NCBI RefSeq assembly: GCF_963675165.1
Contig: NC_087383.1
Location: 6,418,139 to 6,482,138 of the forward strand
Length of the DNA: 64,000 bases
From: Halichondria panicea
Taxonomy: Eukaryota > Porifera > Demospongiae > Suberitida > Halichondriidae
Direction: 5' to 3'
Shown here: positions 46,326 through 57,104 of the stretch, piece by piece
Position numbering within the stretch: position 1 is the stretch's first letter
Layout of the letters: each line of letters starts with the position of its first letter
The notes under the pieces: model-generated
What the model saw: the letters and a program-made list of their open reading frames with translations, nothing else
Database searches by the model: none
Told to the model about the DNA's origin: nothing
Made by a program: the position numbers and the translations under genes

Positions 46326-48012
46326 ATATGGTATTCTTTGCAAGTTTAGTTTGTCAGAAATATAGGCTTAGCTAGAGTGTGAGCTGTCTTGTGCAAAGGA
46401 AGAAGGAGCATCACTCTTGTGAAAGAACAGACCTAGGTTCTCAAGTTTCTGCTATCAGTTGGCTACCTTTGATTGACTACACAATTTAATACAAGCGCTT
46501 AATTGATTGCCAGATACGCTTGGTAGAGTTTATCCTCAGACTCCGGCCATCGATCTCTTGTATAATATGCTCAGGGGTGTCCAAAAGTGGCTGGGCCTGG
46601 GATGTATTAATTGTCAAGGTGAGCGATATAAATCAATAATACCCTTTTATCATTGGAAATTGTACACTATAGCCTGCACCTATAGCCCAATCCTTGTTAT
46701 CTGGATCAAGATATGACATTACGGCACTGGCACTGGTGTTGTGTTAGCCTCCTTCACCGGCCTTTAAGGAAGCGGCCTGGGATCGAGGCTAGTTTTGTGT
46801 GGACCATCACTGTGATGAATTTAAGTTCATACTAATTTGTATACAGGAGCAAAATGGAACCTTCCCCTCCAACCCCCGTTGTACTCTTCCTAGCTGATGG
46901 GTGCGAACTCATTGAAAGAGGATGCCCCAGTGCCACTCGTATTCTTCCCAAGGGGTCCGATCTTATAAAACTACCTGCACTAAAACTACTGACGTGGAAT
47001 GGCTCTTTCAACACTTGTGGTTGCTATCCTGACCAGTGACGTCAGGATTCTACTGTTTCTTGATGCACTGTGAACACACAATCTTTGTTATGCCACCTGA
47101 AGGCTTAGCAGGCATATCCAACGCAGTATTTATTAAGTCTTTCTGGAAGCTCTTGTTTGAGATCTTCGCTTCTAAACATCTGCATTTATTATGGATGCAG
47201 CTGTGTAGTACACTCTACAGATAACAGTATTAATTTCTAGTGTCATTATATCACTGTATTATTAGCCAACTGTGATGAACTGAAGATTTTACATAATTAT
47301 GTAGCATTCCTCTTGATACTAGGCCGAGGAGGCGACCTAGCGTTCAATTGGAGACGGATCGGCCTGGGATCGAGGCTAGTACAGTGTACATAAATTGCAG
47401 ACCGCGGTCATCCTGTGAATATCATTATAAACGAATTTTGTATGTAGTGCAGCAGCAGGAGAGCTATAGGTTGAGCCAGAAAGAGCTAAAATGAATAGCT
47501 AGATCTTTGATGGATGTTGGTATACATCATGGAAGAGACTGTCATCGGTGAGGTACTAAAATAGGAGCATATCCATGTACAGAGAAAGTTTGCTAGACTT
47601 AGACTAACACATACTAGGCGTTTTGTTTTTGCAGTAGGGAGTCTTACTGGGGTTCTTAGAAGAGAGAGTTTACTACCAGGCCTATAGCTAGCTGTAGCTT
47701 TTATTGACCTATATATGCTTGGTAAAAGTGCACTGTCAGCTCAATTAGCACTCGCCCGCAGACCCACTTAGTGGTTTTGCATAATTATAAGGTCATGCTT
47801 TGCAAACTTCCACGAGATGCGATTCCCGAGGTAAGACGCTCCTTCTGTAATGTGCTCCTGGGAATCGAGGCATACTGTACATACCAGTAGGTTAGCAAGG
47901 TGTTCAATAATACCGAGAAATGTACAACCTACTTAATTGTTAGTATTTGACAACCCGGTATATACAGCATAATTATGCACAAAATAATATTATTACAATA
48001 CTAACTAATTAC
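46326..48012. other. Spacer with mini-elements; no confident gene
   Basis: 46744-46791 is a 48-bp TAGCCTCC..GAGGCTA mini-element, and another such terminus is at about 47360-47380. The plus-strand frame at 46854-47039 (MEPSPPTPVVLFLADGCELI) and a following one at 47036-47224 look somewhat protein-like but show no domain or splice partner. They may be decayed element coding sequence. Confidence 0.35.
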
Positions 48013-48117
48013 CATTGACAGCCACATTGCATTTCATGATGAGGAACTTTATGATGTGCAGGTGCCCCCCTCTGACTGCCAGTCCCAGTGGAGTTAGTCC
48101 ATCCCTGGTCACAGCTC
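48013..48117 (-). CDS. Ankyrin-repeat exon of ROCO gene (B5)
   Basis: A 105-nt exon with TATATAG acceptor and a donor-like GTAATT (weaker than the others). It encodes RDGLTPLGLAVRGGHLHIIK, then FLIMKCNVAVN. Phase 1. It lies outside duplicated block B but is clearly related to exons 6665 and 41899, as is its 3' intron flank (CAGGAATGTACAGCACATTG at 48785). It is either the most upstream ankyrin exon seen here or a relic of a third unit. Confidence 0.65.
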
Positions 48118-48141
48118 CTATATAGTGAGTATGTCAGGAAT

Positions 48142-48783
48142 TAGCCTCGAATCCAGGCTGATTAAAATACGGCCTGCATGGCCATGGTATCTATAATTAT
48201 TGCATGTGTAATTAATCATAATTATATAGGTGTGGCCCGTCCACGCCCATGTACTACCGTATAGCGCAACATTTTCGAGGGGCTTAATTTTCGCGGATTT
48301 TGTGGGTTAGCAATCCTATACATGAAAATTAAGTCCACGAAAATTGTACTATTGAGAAGGCTTAGTTATTTATTTGCACATTATAGTCTGAAACCAGAAG
48401 GCTCTCTTCTATATATACCTCTATAATGGTCGTACGTTCGGATGTTTGAACTTGGTTTCTGTACAGACCATGGAAAATCTTTGAATTTGTGCTTCCAACT
48501 TAACTACGACCATACGACCATTGTAGAGGTAGCCTCTTCTGGCTTCAGAATCGTGTGCAAGCCTTCTCGACAACGGAATAGAGCTAGGGCATAGACAAAA
48601 ATTAATATTTGAACTTAGTAAACGAACTATTATTATATACTTCACGGTATAATTAATTTTACAAAGGTTTCCTAACGTAGAACAAATCCTCAGATTCTAG
48701 GGAACTCAGTTTGTGCATGTGCACTATCACCCATGCAATAGATACCAAGTCGTATTTTAATTGGCCTGATCTCGAGGCTATAG
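48142..48783. mobile_element. TAGCCTCG-ended element with 8-bp target duplication
   Basis: About 642 bp from TAGCCTCGAATCCAGGC to ..GATCTCGAGGCTATAG. It is flanked by TCAGGAAT on both sides (48134-48141 and 48784-48791). The same intron position in copies A (about 6795) and B (about 42025) has no insert. Nested inside are a half CCGTATAGCG element (48256) and a foldback with ends ACCTCTATAATGGTCGTA (48417-48531). An 8-bp duplication points to a hAT-type mechanism. Confidence 0.75.
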
Positions 48784-48791
48784 TCAGGAAT

Positions 48792-49234
48792 GTACAGCAC
48801 ATTGTCTTAGAAACCATAACCAATGAAAACACCGCGGGTGCTGATGCCTCGTGGAGGACAGTAGTAGATCTAAATGTAAAAGCGGAAAATGATCCACCAT
48901 GATCAGTGCTATAATTATAGTATGCCAGGGACTTCTATATAATTATGGAAGTACGAACAGTCAACTAGCTAACCTAGGCTAACCTGAACACTCCTTTGGC
49001 AGTTGGTGCATCAAAACAACATGCAGGTACAATCATAGCCTCGATTCCAAGCCGCTGAGAAAGGCGGCCTGGTATACACTGTTTACGCATGCGCCAGAAT
49101 TACCAAGAATCTTGGTAATCGTAAATTGCAGTATATTTACCAGTATTCTTATTCCACATTAGTTGTAAAACATTGATATCCGTTTCATTTATAATGATGT
49201 CATTGAAAAAAAGAAATCTAGTCCAAGTTGTGTA
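48792..49234. other. Spacer, nothing coding recognised
   Basis: Contains a TAGCCTCGATTCC / GGCGGCCTGG mini-element at about 49036-49075 and a short hairpin (TTACCAAGAATCTTGGTAA, 49102-49120). No gene is seen. Confidence 0.4.
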
Positions 49235-49605
49235 ATGGCTGCTACCTTCTCTTCTGCTCTTGTGTACGCGTTATCCTGTGTTGGAATACCAGGTCTAGTC
49301 TTGAAAGACAAGCAGCTGGAGGCGATGAAGTGTCTGTACGCTGGTGTTTATGTGGGTACCGTACCGACCGGCTATGGCAAGTCCCAGAGCAAGTCCATCT
49401 GCTTTCCAGACACTCCCTTTCTTGATTGATGTGAAGCTTGACAGGACCAGTGCACCTCTCTCTGAAAGAAGTGTTGTGATGGTGATTTCTCCTCTTGTTT
49501 CTCTGAGTGAAGCCATCTTCAAAGTGTTGGTGTGTCTGTTCGACGTTCAGTGCCATTCTCTCTGGAAGGAAGTATTGTTGTGACATTTGCCGAAAATTGG
49601 TCACA
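49235..49605 (+). pseudogene. RecQ-like helicase fragment, frameshifted
   Basis: In one frame the sequence reads LVLKDKQLEAMKCLYAGVYV, then VPTGYGKS, a Walker A motif in the style of RecQ-type DEAD helicases. The reading then moves to another frame with FQTLPFLIDVKL and SVVMVISPLVSL, the motif Ia region that normally follows in the same protein. The shift lies between about 49380 and 49400. A GTAAGT sits at the 3' edge (49606). No Walker B or C-terminal helicase lobe is seen downstream. It is a broken N-terminal fragment, possibly from a transposon that carried a helicase. Confidence 0.6.
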
Positions 49606-49883
49606 GAGTAAGTACGTAGTATCTGATCTGAGAACTGTGTGGCCTGAATGTGTTTACAATCCGAGGGACTTGTGTGTATCCGATCCGAGGGACTTGTTGC
49701 TTGAGTGTGTATTAATGGATAGTGCTTTCAATGGTAAATCTATTGTGTAAATCAATAAGTAGTCCTCACATTATGTTACGTCACAGCCACTGTACTTATC
49801 CACATTTATTTTTTACCCACAGGTTTAACTAATTTCTTATGAGATTAACTTGTCGCCTGAGTGTGTATCCGATCCAAGCCTCA

Positions 49884-50248
49884 AGTTAATGAATAAATCT
49901 ACAGAGCTGATGTTTTACTTAGCTGTCTCTGTCTACAGTATATGCAGAGAGGTAGCCTCTTCTTTTTCTTTTTTCTGTTCTTTATCCACAATAACTGTTT
50001 TAACGTTCCATGATATAAATACGGTAAATAATAAATTAATTGTCCACCCACGCGCCAACAGTAAATACTAGGCGCACTATTCAAGGGGCTGGAGTCGAGG
50101 CTAGTACAATCATTGAATCAAAATTTATTACAATAGCCATAAAACTGATAAAATAGCTAGCTGGTAGCTATAGTAAAGCCACAATAGCTATACTGAAAGG
50201 GGGGATCCGTGGCACCCTGGGATCTCCCCCTGGATCCGCCACTGCATG
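49884..50248. other. Spacer, nothing recognised
   Basis: AT-rich stretch with a TCGAGGCTAG box at about 50095 and a GGATCCGCCACTG element-like terminus at about 50232-50245. No coding signal. Confidence 0.4.
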
Positions 50249-50377
50249 CTATGGTGTTGTCGAGAAGGTTTGCACACTAGTCTGAAACTACTTTTATGAT
50301 TGTTTGATGGTCGTGATTTGGTTTTTACAAATGAAAGCTTCTTCTGGCTTCAAACTAGTGTGTCGACAACACCATAG
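50249..50377. mobile_element. CTATGGTGTTGTCGA foldback
   Basis: The arms CTATGGTGTTGTCGA and TCGACAACACCATAG continue inward (TTTGCACACTAGT / ACTAGTGTG), ~129 bp in all. A related, more diverged pair lies at 48355-48585 (AGAAGGCT and AGCCTTCTCGACAAC). Confidence 0.7.
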
Positions 50378-50512
50378 AGGGCCACAGCTAGCCAGCAAGT
50401 CTTCTTGACAACGCGATAGAGAGCATATTATTATTAAGCCACAGTTTCACAGGAGACAAGTATTTGTTAAAATTAATACAGAAAGAAACTATATATAATA
50501 TTATAATATTAT

Positions 50513-50745
50513 GTGACAGGGCCTAGGAAAACAACCCTAAACGCAGGTATACCCGAGTTTATTTTATTGTTGAATCGGATAAAGCGTTCTCTAAGCTTCA
50601 AAATGATACCAAGATCGACCTCCTAGCTATTTTCTATCCGGAGATATGTTCGAGGGAACGCTACGAAGTATTGCAACTTGAGCAGATGACGCTCAAACGC
50701 CATGAATAATTGAAGTTCAATTATTGATTTCCGGGCACTTCCGAT
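50513..50745. mobile_element. Truncated GTGACAGG-ended element
   Basis: The left ~230 bp of the 4947-6320 family begins with the variant terminus GTGACAGGGCCTAGGAAAAC, which is intermediate between the 1.38 kb elements and the autonomous-looking element at 9608. Similarity stops after TTTCCGGGCACTTCCG. The right part is missing. Confidence 0.75.
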
Positions 50746-51798
50746 CAATACTGCTGCTCAACCTCATGGCAGGAGACAGCTTCAGAAGCCATGAAACCTA
50801 TTGTTCCTATTGCACAAAAGAAATATACAGAACAATACCTACAGTTCACTACTTAAGTCATCATGTTTTGTTGTTGCACCAGTTGTATAGTACCTCCATA
50901 AGGCTCCACTTTTCTTATATCTACGCAATTCCACCAACTTTTAAAATGACTGCCCACTCAGGTGTATTAAGGACTGGGACTGGCAGTATTTACACATAAT
51001 TTTGCTCGTTTTAGTTAGCCATGATGACTGACAAATATTGTTGATTGTATTAAAATTGATGATTATTTTGAAACTTATACATTAGTAGAACATAATGCTA
51101 CTACATAAACCACGCCCACATAATTAATTATTAATTAGCAGCACAACAAAATGCAGTAGTAGAACAGTACAAATCACTTTAAACGGTGTAGAAAACACCA
51201 GTTCTCAAAACTTCTAAGTACTTAATCATAACGAGAGTTAAAGGTAGTAAGAGTACCTACTGGGAGAGAATGATAAATTGAAGCTAAGCAGAGATAATTT
51301 ACAAAACATGGAATATAAAGCTTTCACAAAGACAGTCTCAGGCAGTTAACTCACTTTGGGTAGAACACTCCGATTTCTCCTAGGATTATGTGATAGACTA
51401 ATGTTATGATAGCATTCTTGACACAAATCTGCACTCTAAAGCCAGCCTTAAGATGACCGTTCAGAGGCAAACAGCTAAAGAACTTGTTAGTGCTGACTTC
51501 AGCAAAAAAGAAGCTACATACAAATCAGTCTCACGTGAGCTCACACTGAAGCGGTATTATTCTTAAAGAGCAGCTGAATAATTATTGTGCAGGCACTGAA
51601 GCTTCAATAAACTCACTCTCAACAATTGATAGCAGTAAGTTATTAATTAATACATAATAATTACTGAATACATAATTACACGAATACAATTGTACACTAA
51701 ATTGAAACAGCTACTTAATAATTAATTAATTATTCTTTAGTATTGATATCGACGAGTTCTTGATCTGACTGTCCTCTCATCTCCTCTCTGCATCTTCA
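50746..51798. other. Upstream region of the 1241-codon gene
   Basis: No protein motif is recognised. A 5' untranslated exon may end at 51798 with donor GTAAGT (51799). The intron 51799-51906 would join it 15 bases before the ATG at 51922. A promoter cannot be assigned. Confidence 0.4.
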
Positions 51799-51921
51799 GT
51801 AAGTGACATCCTGTCCAAACTGTGTGCATGCATGGGTGAAAATATTATAATTATTTTGTGCATACAATACAATCACAAAATCACGATAATGTTTAATTAT
51901 TAACAGGCACTTGCAACTGCA

Positions 51922-54900
51922 ATGGCTAAACAACCTATTCCTAAACAACCTCTTCCACTAGCATTTAATTGTGGTTACGCTCGCACAGCAATACGAACAC
52001 TGACGTTAACTAGCAAGGCTAACCACAAGGGAGTGGTACACAAAGATAAACAAAAAACCGACTTCAAGAAACTTTTTGACATACCTACCTACCAACTCCA
52101 CAGTACACTCCTCAATACACCGGAAGACAAAAACCGGTCTTATTTTGATAAAATGTGTGAAAAAGTGCACAAGCTATTTTCCAGAAGTTGGAATCCAGCA
52201 ATTAATCGTGTAAAGTATACGAACAAGTTCTCAATGGACAACTGGAAAGCTTTAGACGATTCTGAGAAAGCCGCTCACACTCTAGCTAATTGTAAAGCAT
52301 GCTTCACGAAGCATGAAAACCTTCAGAGGTCATTTCCTGCCAAGCCCGTGTACTGCATACCACCACCACTTCTAGTACTAGATGTATCTGACCAACCACA
52401 GACCAAACGGCAGGAAAAGAAGATAGGACGACAGGTACTACAAGAGCTCGACACAACCTGGAAAAAACGATTTGGTCGAAAAATAACACCAGCTCTGCCT
52501 ACGATGATGCCAGAAGCAAATTTAACACGCAAGGTTCCTAAATTAGTGAAAAAAAAGGAAGATCGAACAAGAAAACGAACCTTCGTAACCCAGGTTAATA
52601 AACAGTTTGCTAAGAATGCCACAATGACCCTACTTGCAGAAGCAGAATCAATTTCTAGCTATAAAAGGAAGAGACTATCATACTCATTTGAGACACCACC
52701 GGCACCCAAACGGCAAAAAACACATTCCCCAAACGAGGATAATTTAACTTTGGATATGAACAAAGTCATTGAAACTTTAAACAATTTTCCATCAAGTGAG
52801 AAAATTAACTGGTCGGGCATGGCTAGAAAGTTGGGAATAACGCAGCCAAATGGAGGTCAAGTACTTAAAGAAATTGCACAAAGACATGGTATAGACACAT
52901 CAAGGCTAGAGCATTCCAGTGAAACCACACCACGAACAAGGCGTAGCAAAGCTAAGCTACAAGGGAGAGAAATTTCAATGCCATGCCTCCCAACCCAAGA
53001 GATCATCAAAGATGAAAAAAAACATCTCATTGATTCTGGCGAACTATCTATAGGAGTACCATGCACTCCGTACGTACTTTCGAAGTCCATAGTTAACACT
53101 GAAGGAAACATCGAAATAAAAAAGGTTGAATTTAATGGACGCAAAATCCCTCTAACAGAACTTAGAAAAAGCCTACTAAAGAAACAAGAGACTTATATGC
53201 GAGTGACAACCTCTGATGTTAATAAGATGACAAAAGAACAGATACTGACCTTTATGGATACAGTTCATCACACACAGCACCCGGATACACCTCTCGACAA
53301 GCTCCAAACTGAACTAAAGTCTATTCAACAGACCAGAACACTTGCTATTTGGCACGACCATTCAACAATTCTACAGACTGGCTACATTCTATTTGCGGTA
53401 TGGGTAGTCTATGATTTAGCAGTATTCTTTACAGAAGCAGAGTACAAAGCAAAGACAGGAAAAAAGGTTGACAATATCCAAGCATTAATTGAAGAACCCG
53501 AGATATACATGATAGCACCTAGCAGCTCATCCCCTGTTCACCAACTAGCTTTAATTGGTGATCGCATAGAGTGCCTACATGAGTTGGCCTCACCCATTAA
53601 AACCAGCAAAGGCTTGGAAATCAAAGACAAGCTACGTTTCTTTTGTGGTGACAAGCCAGCTCAACAATTTGAAAGAGGAACTCAGATTGGCGGTACATAT
53701 AAATGTGGGGGGTGTGGTTGTAAGGATCATATGATGCAAAATCTTCCTCATGCTCTTGCACAACCTTGGCGACCCTTAGCATACCTACAAACACTGGTCA
53801 CGGCTGGAAAATATGGGAGGACACCTGGCTTATTAAAACCTATGGACTCTCTCAAGGTGAATGAGCTAAGAGAAGAGCTTCAAACCAGGGGTTTTAAGGG
53901 AACCACAGAGAATCTGAAACCTGAACTTCAAGAAAAACTGTCATCCACCTTACGAGGTGCACAAAGGGTACCCACCCTCTTAACACTTGACCCAATGCAA
54001 TCACTATCAAACATCAACCTTGAAGACTACGAAGTTCTTGATTGCGAGCCTCTTCACGATATAAAAGGACACCTTCACAACCTCCTCCCAGAAATACCAC
54101 CCCTCTTACAGGAACCACTGAAAAAAGAGTGTGAACAAATTCTACAAACTACGATACCCAAGCAAAGCGTCAGTGGAGCCGTACTTCGCTCAGCAGCCAT
54201 TAAATTACTGCTTAAGCTGCTGAAAGCTAAAGTGGATAAGCGTGTGTTAGCATTGGTTGAGACAATTGTAAGGATTTCAGAAATCCTTTACATGAGAGAA
54301 TCAAAACGTAGCCCAAAGACTGTACTACGACTATACAACTGCACCTGGCTTCACCATGAACTGTGCAATGAACTACTACCCTCTCCAAAGTTTCAGACCC
54401 TACACCACCTGTTCGGTATCTACCTACATGCTCTAACAATTCATGCTCCAATTCAACACCAGACTATGTCTCTTTTGTCTGTAAATGCAGAGAACCAGGA
54501 GCGCCTTTTCAGTCAAGCTAAACGAGTCAGCCTTCGCTCAACAAACAGAAAAACAGAAAACGTTTTACCGACTATTCTCATCAGCATTCAGGCTAGACAA
54601 AAAATGGATGACCACAAGCCTATAGCAACTAAACAAGAGGGAATAGTCAGGTCTGTGTCATCAAAGCTACCACTGTACAAGGGAACCAGTATTGACAAAG
54701 AATTTGTTACTAAACACCTAACCAGTTGGCAAGCGCACTTAAAACGCATTAGTACCTTCCTCGAACCTGGAAAAGGCACCTGGTGGCATGAAAGCAATGA
54801 AGCCTTCTTATTTCATGATTCAGACGATGACATGAATTATCGACAAGAGGGGCCAAGTCTAATGCATTTTCGAAGTGCAACACAACCTAAAGTAGAGTGC

Positions 54901-55647
54901 GAATCACTCAAAGCTTGGGAGAAAATTTTGCACAACAAGGTGGTTTTGCCAACACCTTCGATAAGAGTCTATGACGACAATGGCGACTACACGGGCACTA
55001 GACTATTCACAACAAGTGACACAAACCCAAACAGCTCAATAACATTTCCAGAGCTAACAGAATCAGAGTATGACACTATCACTCAAAATGAAGAAACAAA
55101 ACAACAGAACACCGAAGCTTCACTTCAAGAGTTTGATTCAAATCAACAGTGGAGTAACTCATCACCTATTGCTCCTTCGCTGGCTACAGATACATACCAC
55201 GAAGAAGACCCACAAGATGTAGAGGGAAGCTTAATAGACATGAATTTACATATTACAAGTAATATGGATAGTGACCCTGAGCCAATCCCTCCGACGCTTA
55301 CTTTACAGACAAAAGCTGCCAAGGCAATACTGAGAGTGACTGGGCCCAATAACAACTTAGTCGAGCTCGACTTTCTACGTCACAAATTAAAGTGCAACAA
55401 AGCACTTAAAAAACAGCCTTCTGAGACTGACAAAGAAGAGTATGCAATGCTTCTCAAACAACTCCATGATATGGTAAACTCAAGCATTAAACAGGCAATA
55501 CAAGCTATCAGAGACTATGAAACAACCCACTACCACAAGTACAATATTTTTCCTGATCAAACTAAAGAAGAGTACAAACAACTACGAAAAAAGCTTGATA
55601 ATGCAAGGAACATATACTCTATTTGGAGCACTTTCAAAATTACATAA
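51922..55647 (+). CDS. 1241-aa transposase-like protein with HTH-like, Cys-cluster and SAP-like regions
   Basis: A single uninterrupted frame, 2-3 times longer than anything else here, and richer in C and A at third positions than the flanks. The N-terminal third is basic and Cys/His poor. Residues ~279-331 look like a helix-turn-helix (KINWSGMARKLGITQPNGGQ then VLKEIAQRHGID). Residues ~477-481 are WHDHS, followed by a hydrophobic strand. Residues ~574-600 hold FFCGDKPAQQFERG and CGGCGCKDH, a likely zinc cluster. Residues ~641-677 (MDSLKVNELREELQTRGFKG) look like a SAP DNA-binding motif. Residues ~855-893 are NAENQERLFSQAKRVSLRST, whose acidic residue could complete a DDE set with Asp479 and a middle Asp. 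I recall similar GD-PA-QFE / SAP proteins as unnamed multicopy genes in cnidarians and sponges. A transposon origin is inference; no terminal repeats were found around it. Confidence 0.6.
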   Translation: MAKQPIPKQPLPLAFNCGYARTAIRTLTLTSKANHKGVVHKDKQKTDFKKLFDIPTYQLHSTLLNTPEDKNRSYFDKMCEKVHKLFSRSWNPAINRVKYTNKFSMDNWKALDDSEKAAHTLANCKACFTKHENLQRSFPAKPVYCIPPPLLVLDVSDQPQTKRQEKKIGRQVLQELDTTWKKRFGRKITPALPTMMPEANLTRKVPKLVKKKEDRTRKRTFVTQVNKQFAKNATMTLLAEAESISSYKRKRLSYSFETPPAPKRQKTHSPNEDNLTLDMNKVIETLNNFPSSEKINWSGMARKLGITQPNGGQVLKEIAQRHGIDTSRLEHSSETTPRTRRSKAKLQGREISMPCLPTQEIIKDEKKHLIDSGELSIGVPCTPYVLSKSIVNTEGNIEIKKVEFNGRKIPLTELRKSLLKKQETYMRVTTSDVNKMTKEQILTFMDTVHHTQHPDTPLDKLQTELKSIQQTRTLAIWHDHSTILQTGYILFAVWVVYDLAVFFTEAEYKAKTGKKVDNIQALIEEPEIYMIAPSSSSPVHQLALIGDRIECLHELASPIKTSKGLEIKDKLRFFCGDKPAQQFERGTQIGGTYKCGGCGCKDHMMQNLPHALAQPWRPLAYLQTLVTAGKYGRTPGLLKPMDSLKVNELREELQTRGFKGTTENLKPELQEKLSSTLRGAQRVPTLLTLDPMQSLSNINLEDYEVLDCEPLHDIKGHLHNLLPEIPPLLQEPLKKECEQILQTTIPKQSVSGAVLRSAAIKLLLKLLKAKVDKRVLALVETIVRISEILYMRESKRSPKTVLRLYNCTWLHHELCNELLPSPKFQTLHHLFGIYLHALTIHAPIQHQTMSLLSVNAENQERLFSQAKRVSLRSTNRKTENVLPTILISIQARQKMDDHKPIATKQEGIVRSVSSKLPLYKGTSIDKEFVTKHLTSWQAHLKRISTFLEPGKGTWWHESNEAFLFHDSDDDMNYRQEGPSLMHFRSATQPKVECESLKAWEKILHNKVVLPTPSIRVYDDNGDYTGTRLFTTSDTNPNSSITFPELTESEYDTITQNEETKQQNTEASLQEFDSNQQWSNSSPIAPSLATDTYHEEDPQDVEGSLIDMNLHITSNMDSDPEPIPPTLTLQTKAAKAILRVTGPNNNLVELDFLRHKLKCNKALKKQPSETDKEEYAMLLKQLHDMVNSSIKQAIQAIRDYETTHYHKYNIFPDQTKEEYKQLRKKLDNARNIYSIWSTFKIT

Positions 55648-55721
55648 CTCTTGCATGCTTATTACTGTTAATGTTATCATTAATTATGATTACTCAATTA
55701 ACCAAAAACCCTACAACATGT

Positions 55722-55853
55722 TTACAGAGGATTTCAGGCTGGTTGGCAGAAGTTAAAAGTTGGAAGTGCAGTCAACCATGACCACTAATTGAAGAAACAT
55801 ACAAGTGTGTGGTCATGGGTTGAGTCTGCCAACCAACTTGAAATCCTCTGTAC
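55722..55853. mobile_element. CAGAGGATTTCA foldback element
   Basis: About 130 bp forming one long imperfect hairpin. The outer arms are TACAGAGGATTTCAGGCTGG and its inverse, and the inner arms are CAACCATGACCAC / GTGGTCATGGGTTG. It begins only 75 bp after the 1241-codon gene's stop, so it could lie in that gene's 3' region. Confidence 0.75.
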
Positions 55854-57104
55854 TACGTACAAGTCATAATTACTATAATTTACTTATCACACAGTTGAAA
55901 TCCAGCCATAAAAACATAAATAATTATTATTACAGGCACATACATGTATATCCCTGTATACAAGCCAACAAGCTAGCCTAAGCCATTATGACTTGGGGTG
56001 CAGGGAAAGAATAATGTCTAACACAGTACATCTCACAGAAAAACACAAGCTAGCCATAAGGAAGAGGGTAATGTGAATACTACATGTGCACATGTAGTAT
56101 TCACATCAGCTATTCCTGGTTATAGGAGCACGATCTAGATTTAGATTCATGTCTTCACGTTACAACAAAATTAATTATCATGCAATCAGCACCACAGTAT
56201 TCAGAAACTACACACAACAAGCCAGGTATAGATAATATCAAGGGCATATAAAAAGAGAGAGGGAATGCAACTGACTATCAACCCTACGTGCGAGCAAAAA
56301 CAACGCAACAGACCAGTTATACTGCACACAGGATATTACTGTACTTTTCTACCGTCCCCCCCCCCCCCCCCTTTAGTTTTTGCTTGCAAGCTGTTGCATG
56401 CCCTCTCTCTTTTTATACGCCCTTGATAATATGTAGCTATGCAATGGAAGCTCTACACAACACAAGCACATCAATTGCAATGTAAAGTAAACATAAATAC
56501 ACGCATAATTATAGGCACAGATATAATTATGAAGTTTAAATGGAGCTATAATTATAACCAGAAACTGCACACACTGTGGAAGTGAACTTTAAATGTACAG
56601 GCGAATGACATCTATATGTATCAAAGCAAAGTCTTACTACGTACCTAACCTGAAAACTCACATAAATTACACACAATCACACACACACTTACCTGAAGGC
56701 TGAAGCAGTGCCCGTCAACCACCACCATTCGTAGCCATCCTCAGGAGTAATCTATTGGCACTATAGGGACACGGTCACCTCTGCAAAACAAAAGGACTCA
56801 CTTTTTGCCAAGAGTTTTCCACACATAGCTTTTTTCTCAGCTATACAGGGATCAACTGGCATATGCATGTACTGGATGTTAATTTAGTAGGCGTGGGCAG
56901 GGAGGGGTTCGAGTTAGCTATAAAAGATGTTTAATATTTAGGGCGTTTCTACATCTGGTTAACATCCGGTGCAGTACAAGCCTGATAATCCCTATAATTA
57001 TGCTCCAGTAGCTATCTCAGTACAGTCAGCTAGCTAGCTAAGAACAACAACAACCTAAAAATAATTATAATTGCGATTTACACAGCGTTAATATAATACC
57101 TTAA
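55854..57104. other. Spacer with a perfect palindrome and a poly-C run
   Basis: 56071-56106 is a perfect 36-bp palindrome (ATGTGAATACTACATGTG followed by its exact complement). A run of about 17 C begins near 56356. Phrases such as ACAAGCCAACAAGC recall 15170-15850. No gene is supported. Confidence 0.5.

Noticed and set aside
46854-47224. Two adjoining plus-strand frames as a host gene
   Set aside because: No recognisable motif, no splice sites joining them, and a surrounding mini-element terminus. Kept only as a note in the spacer entry.
52304-53144. Antisense frames across the 1241-codon gene
   Set aside because: They are shadows of the long sense frame and have no features of their own.
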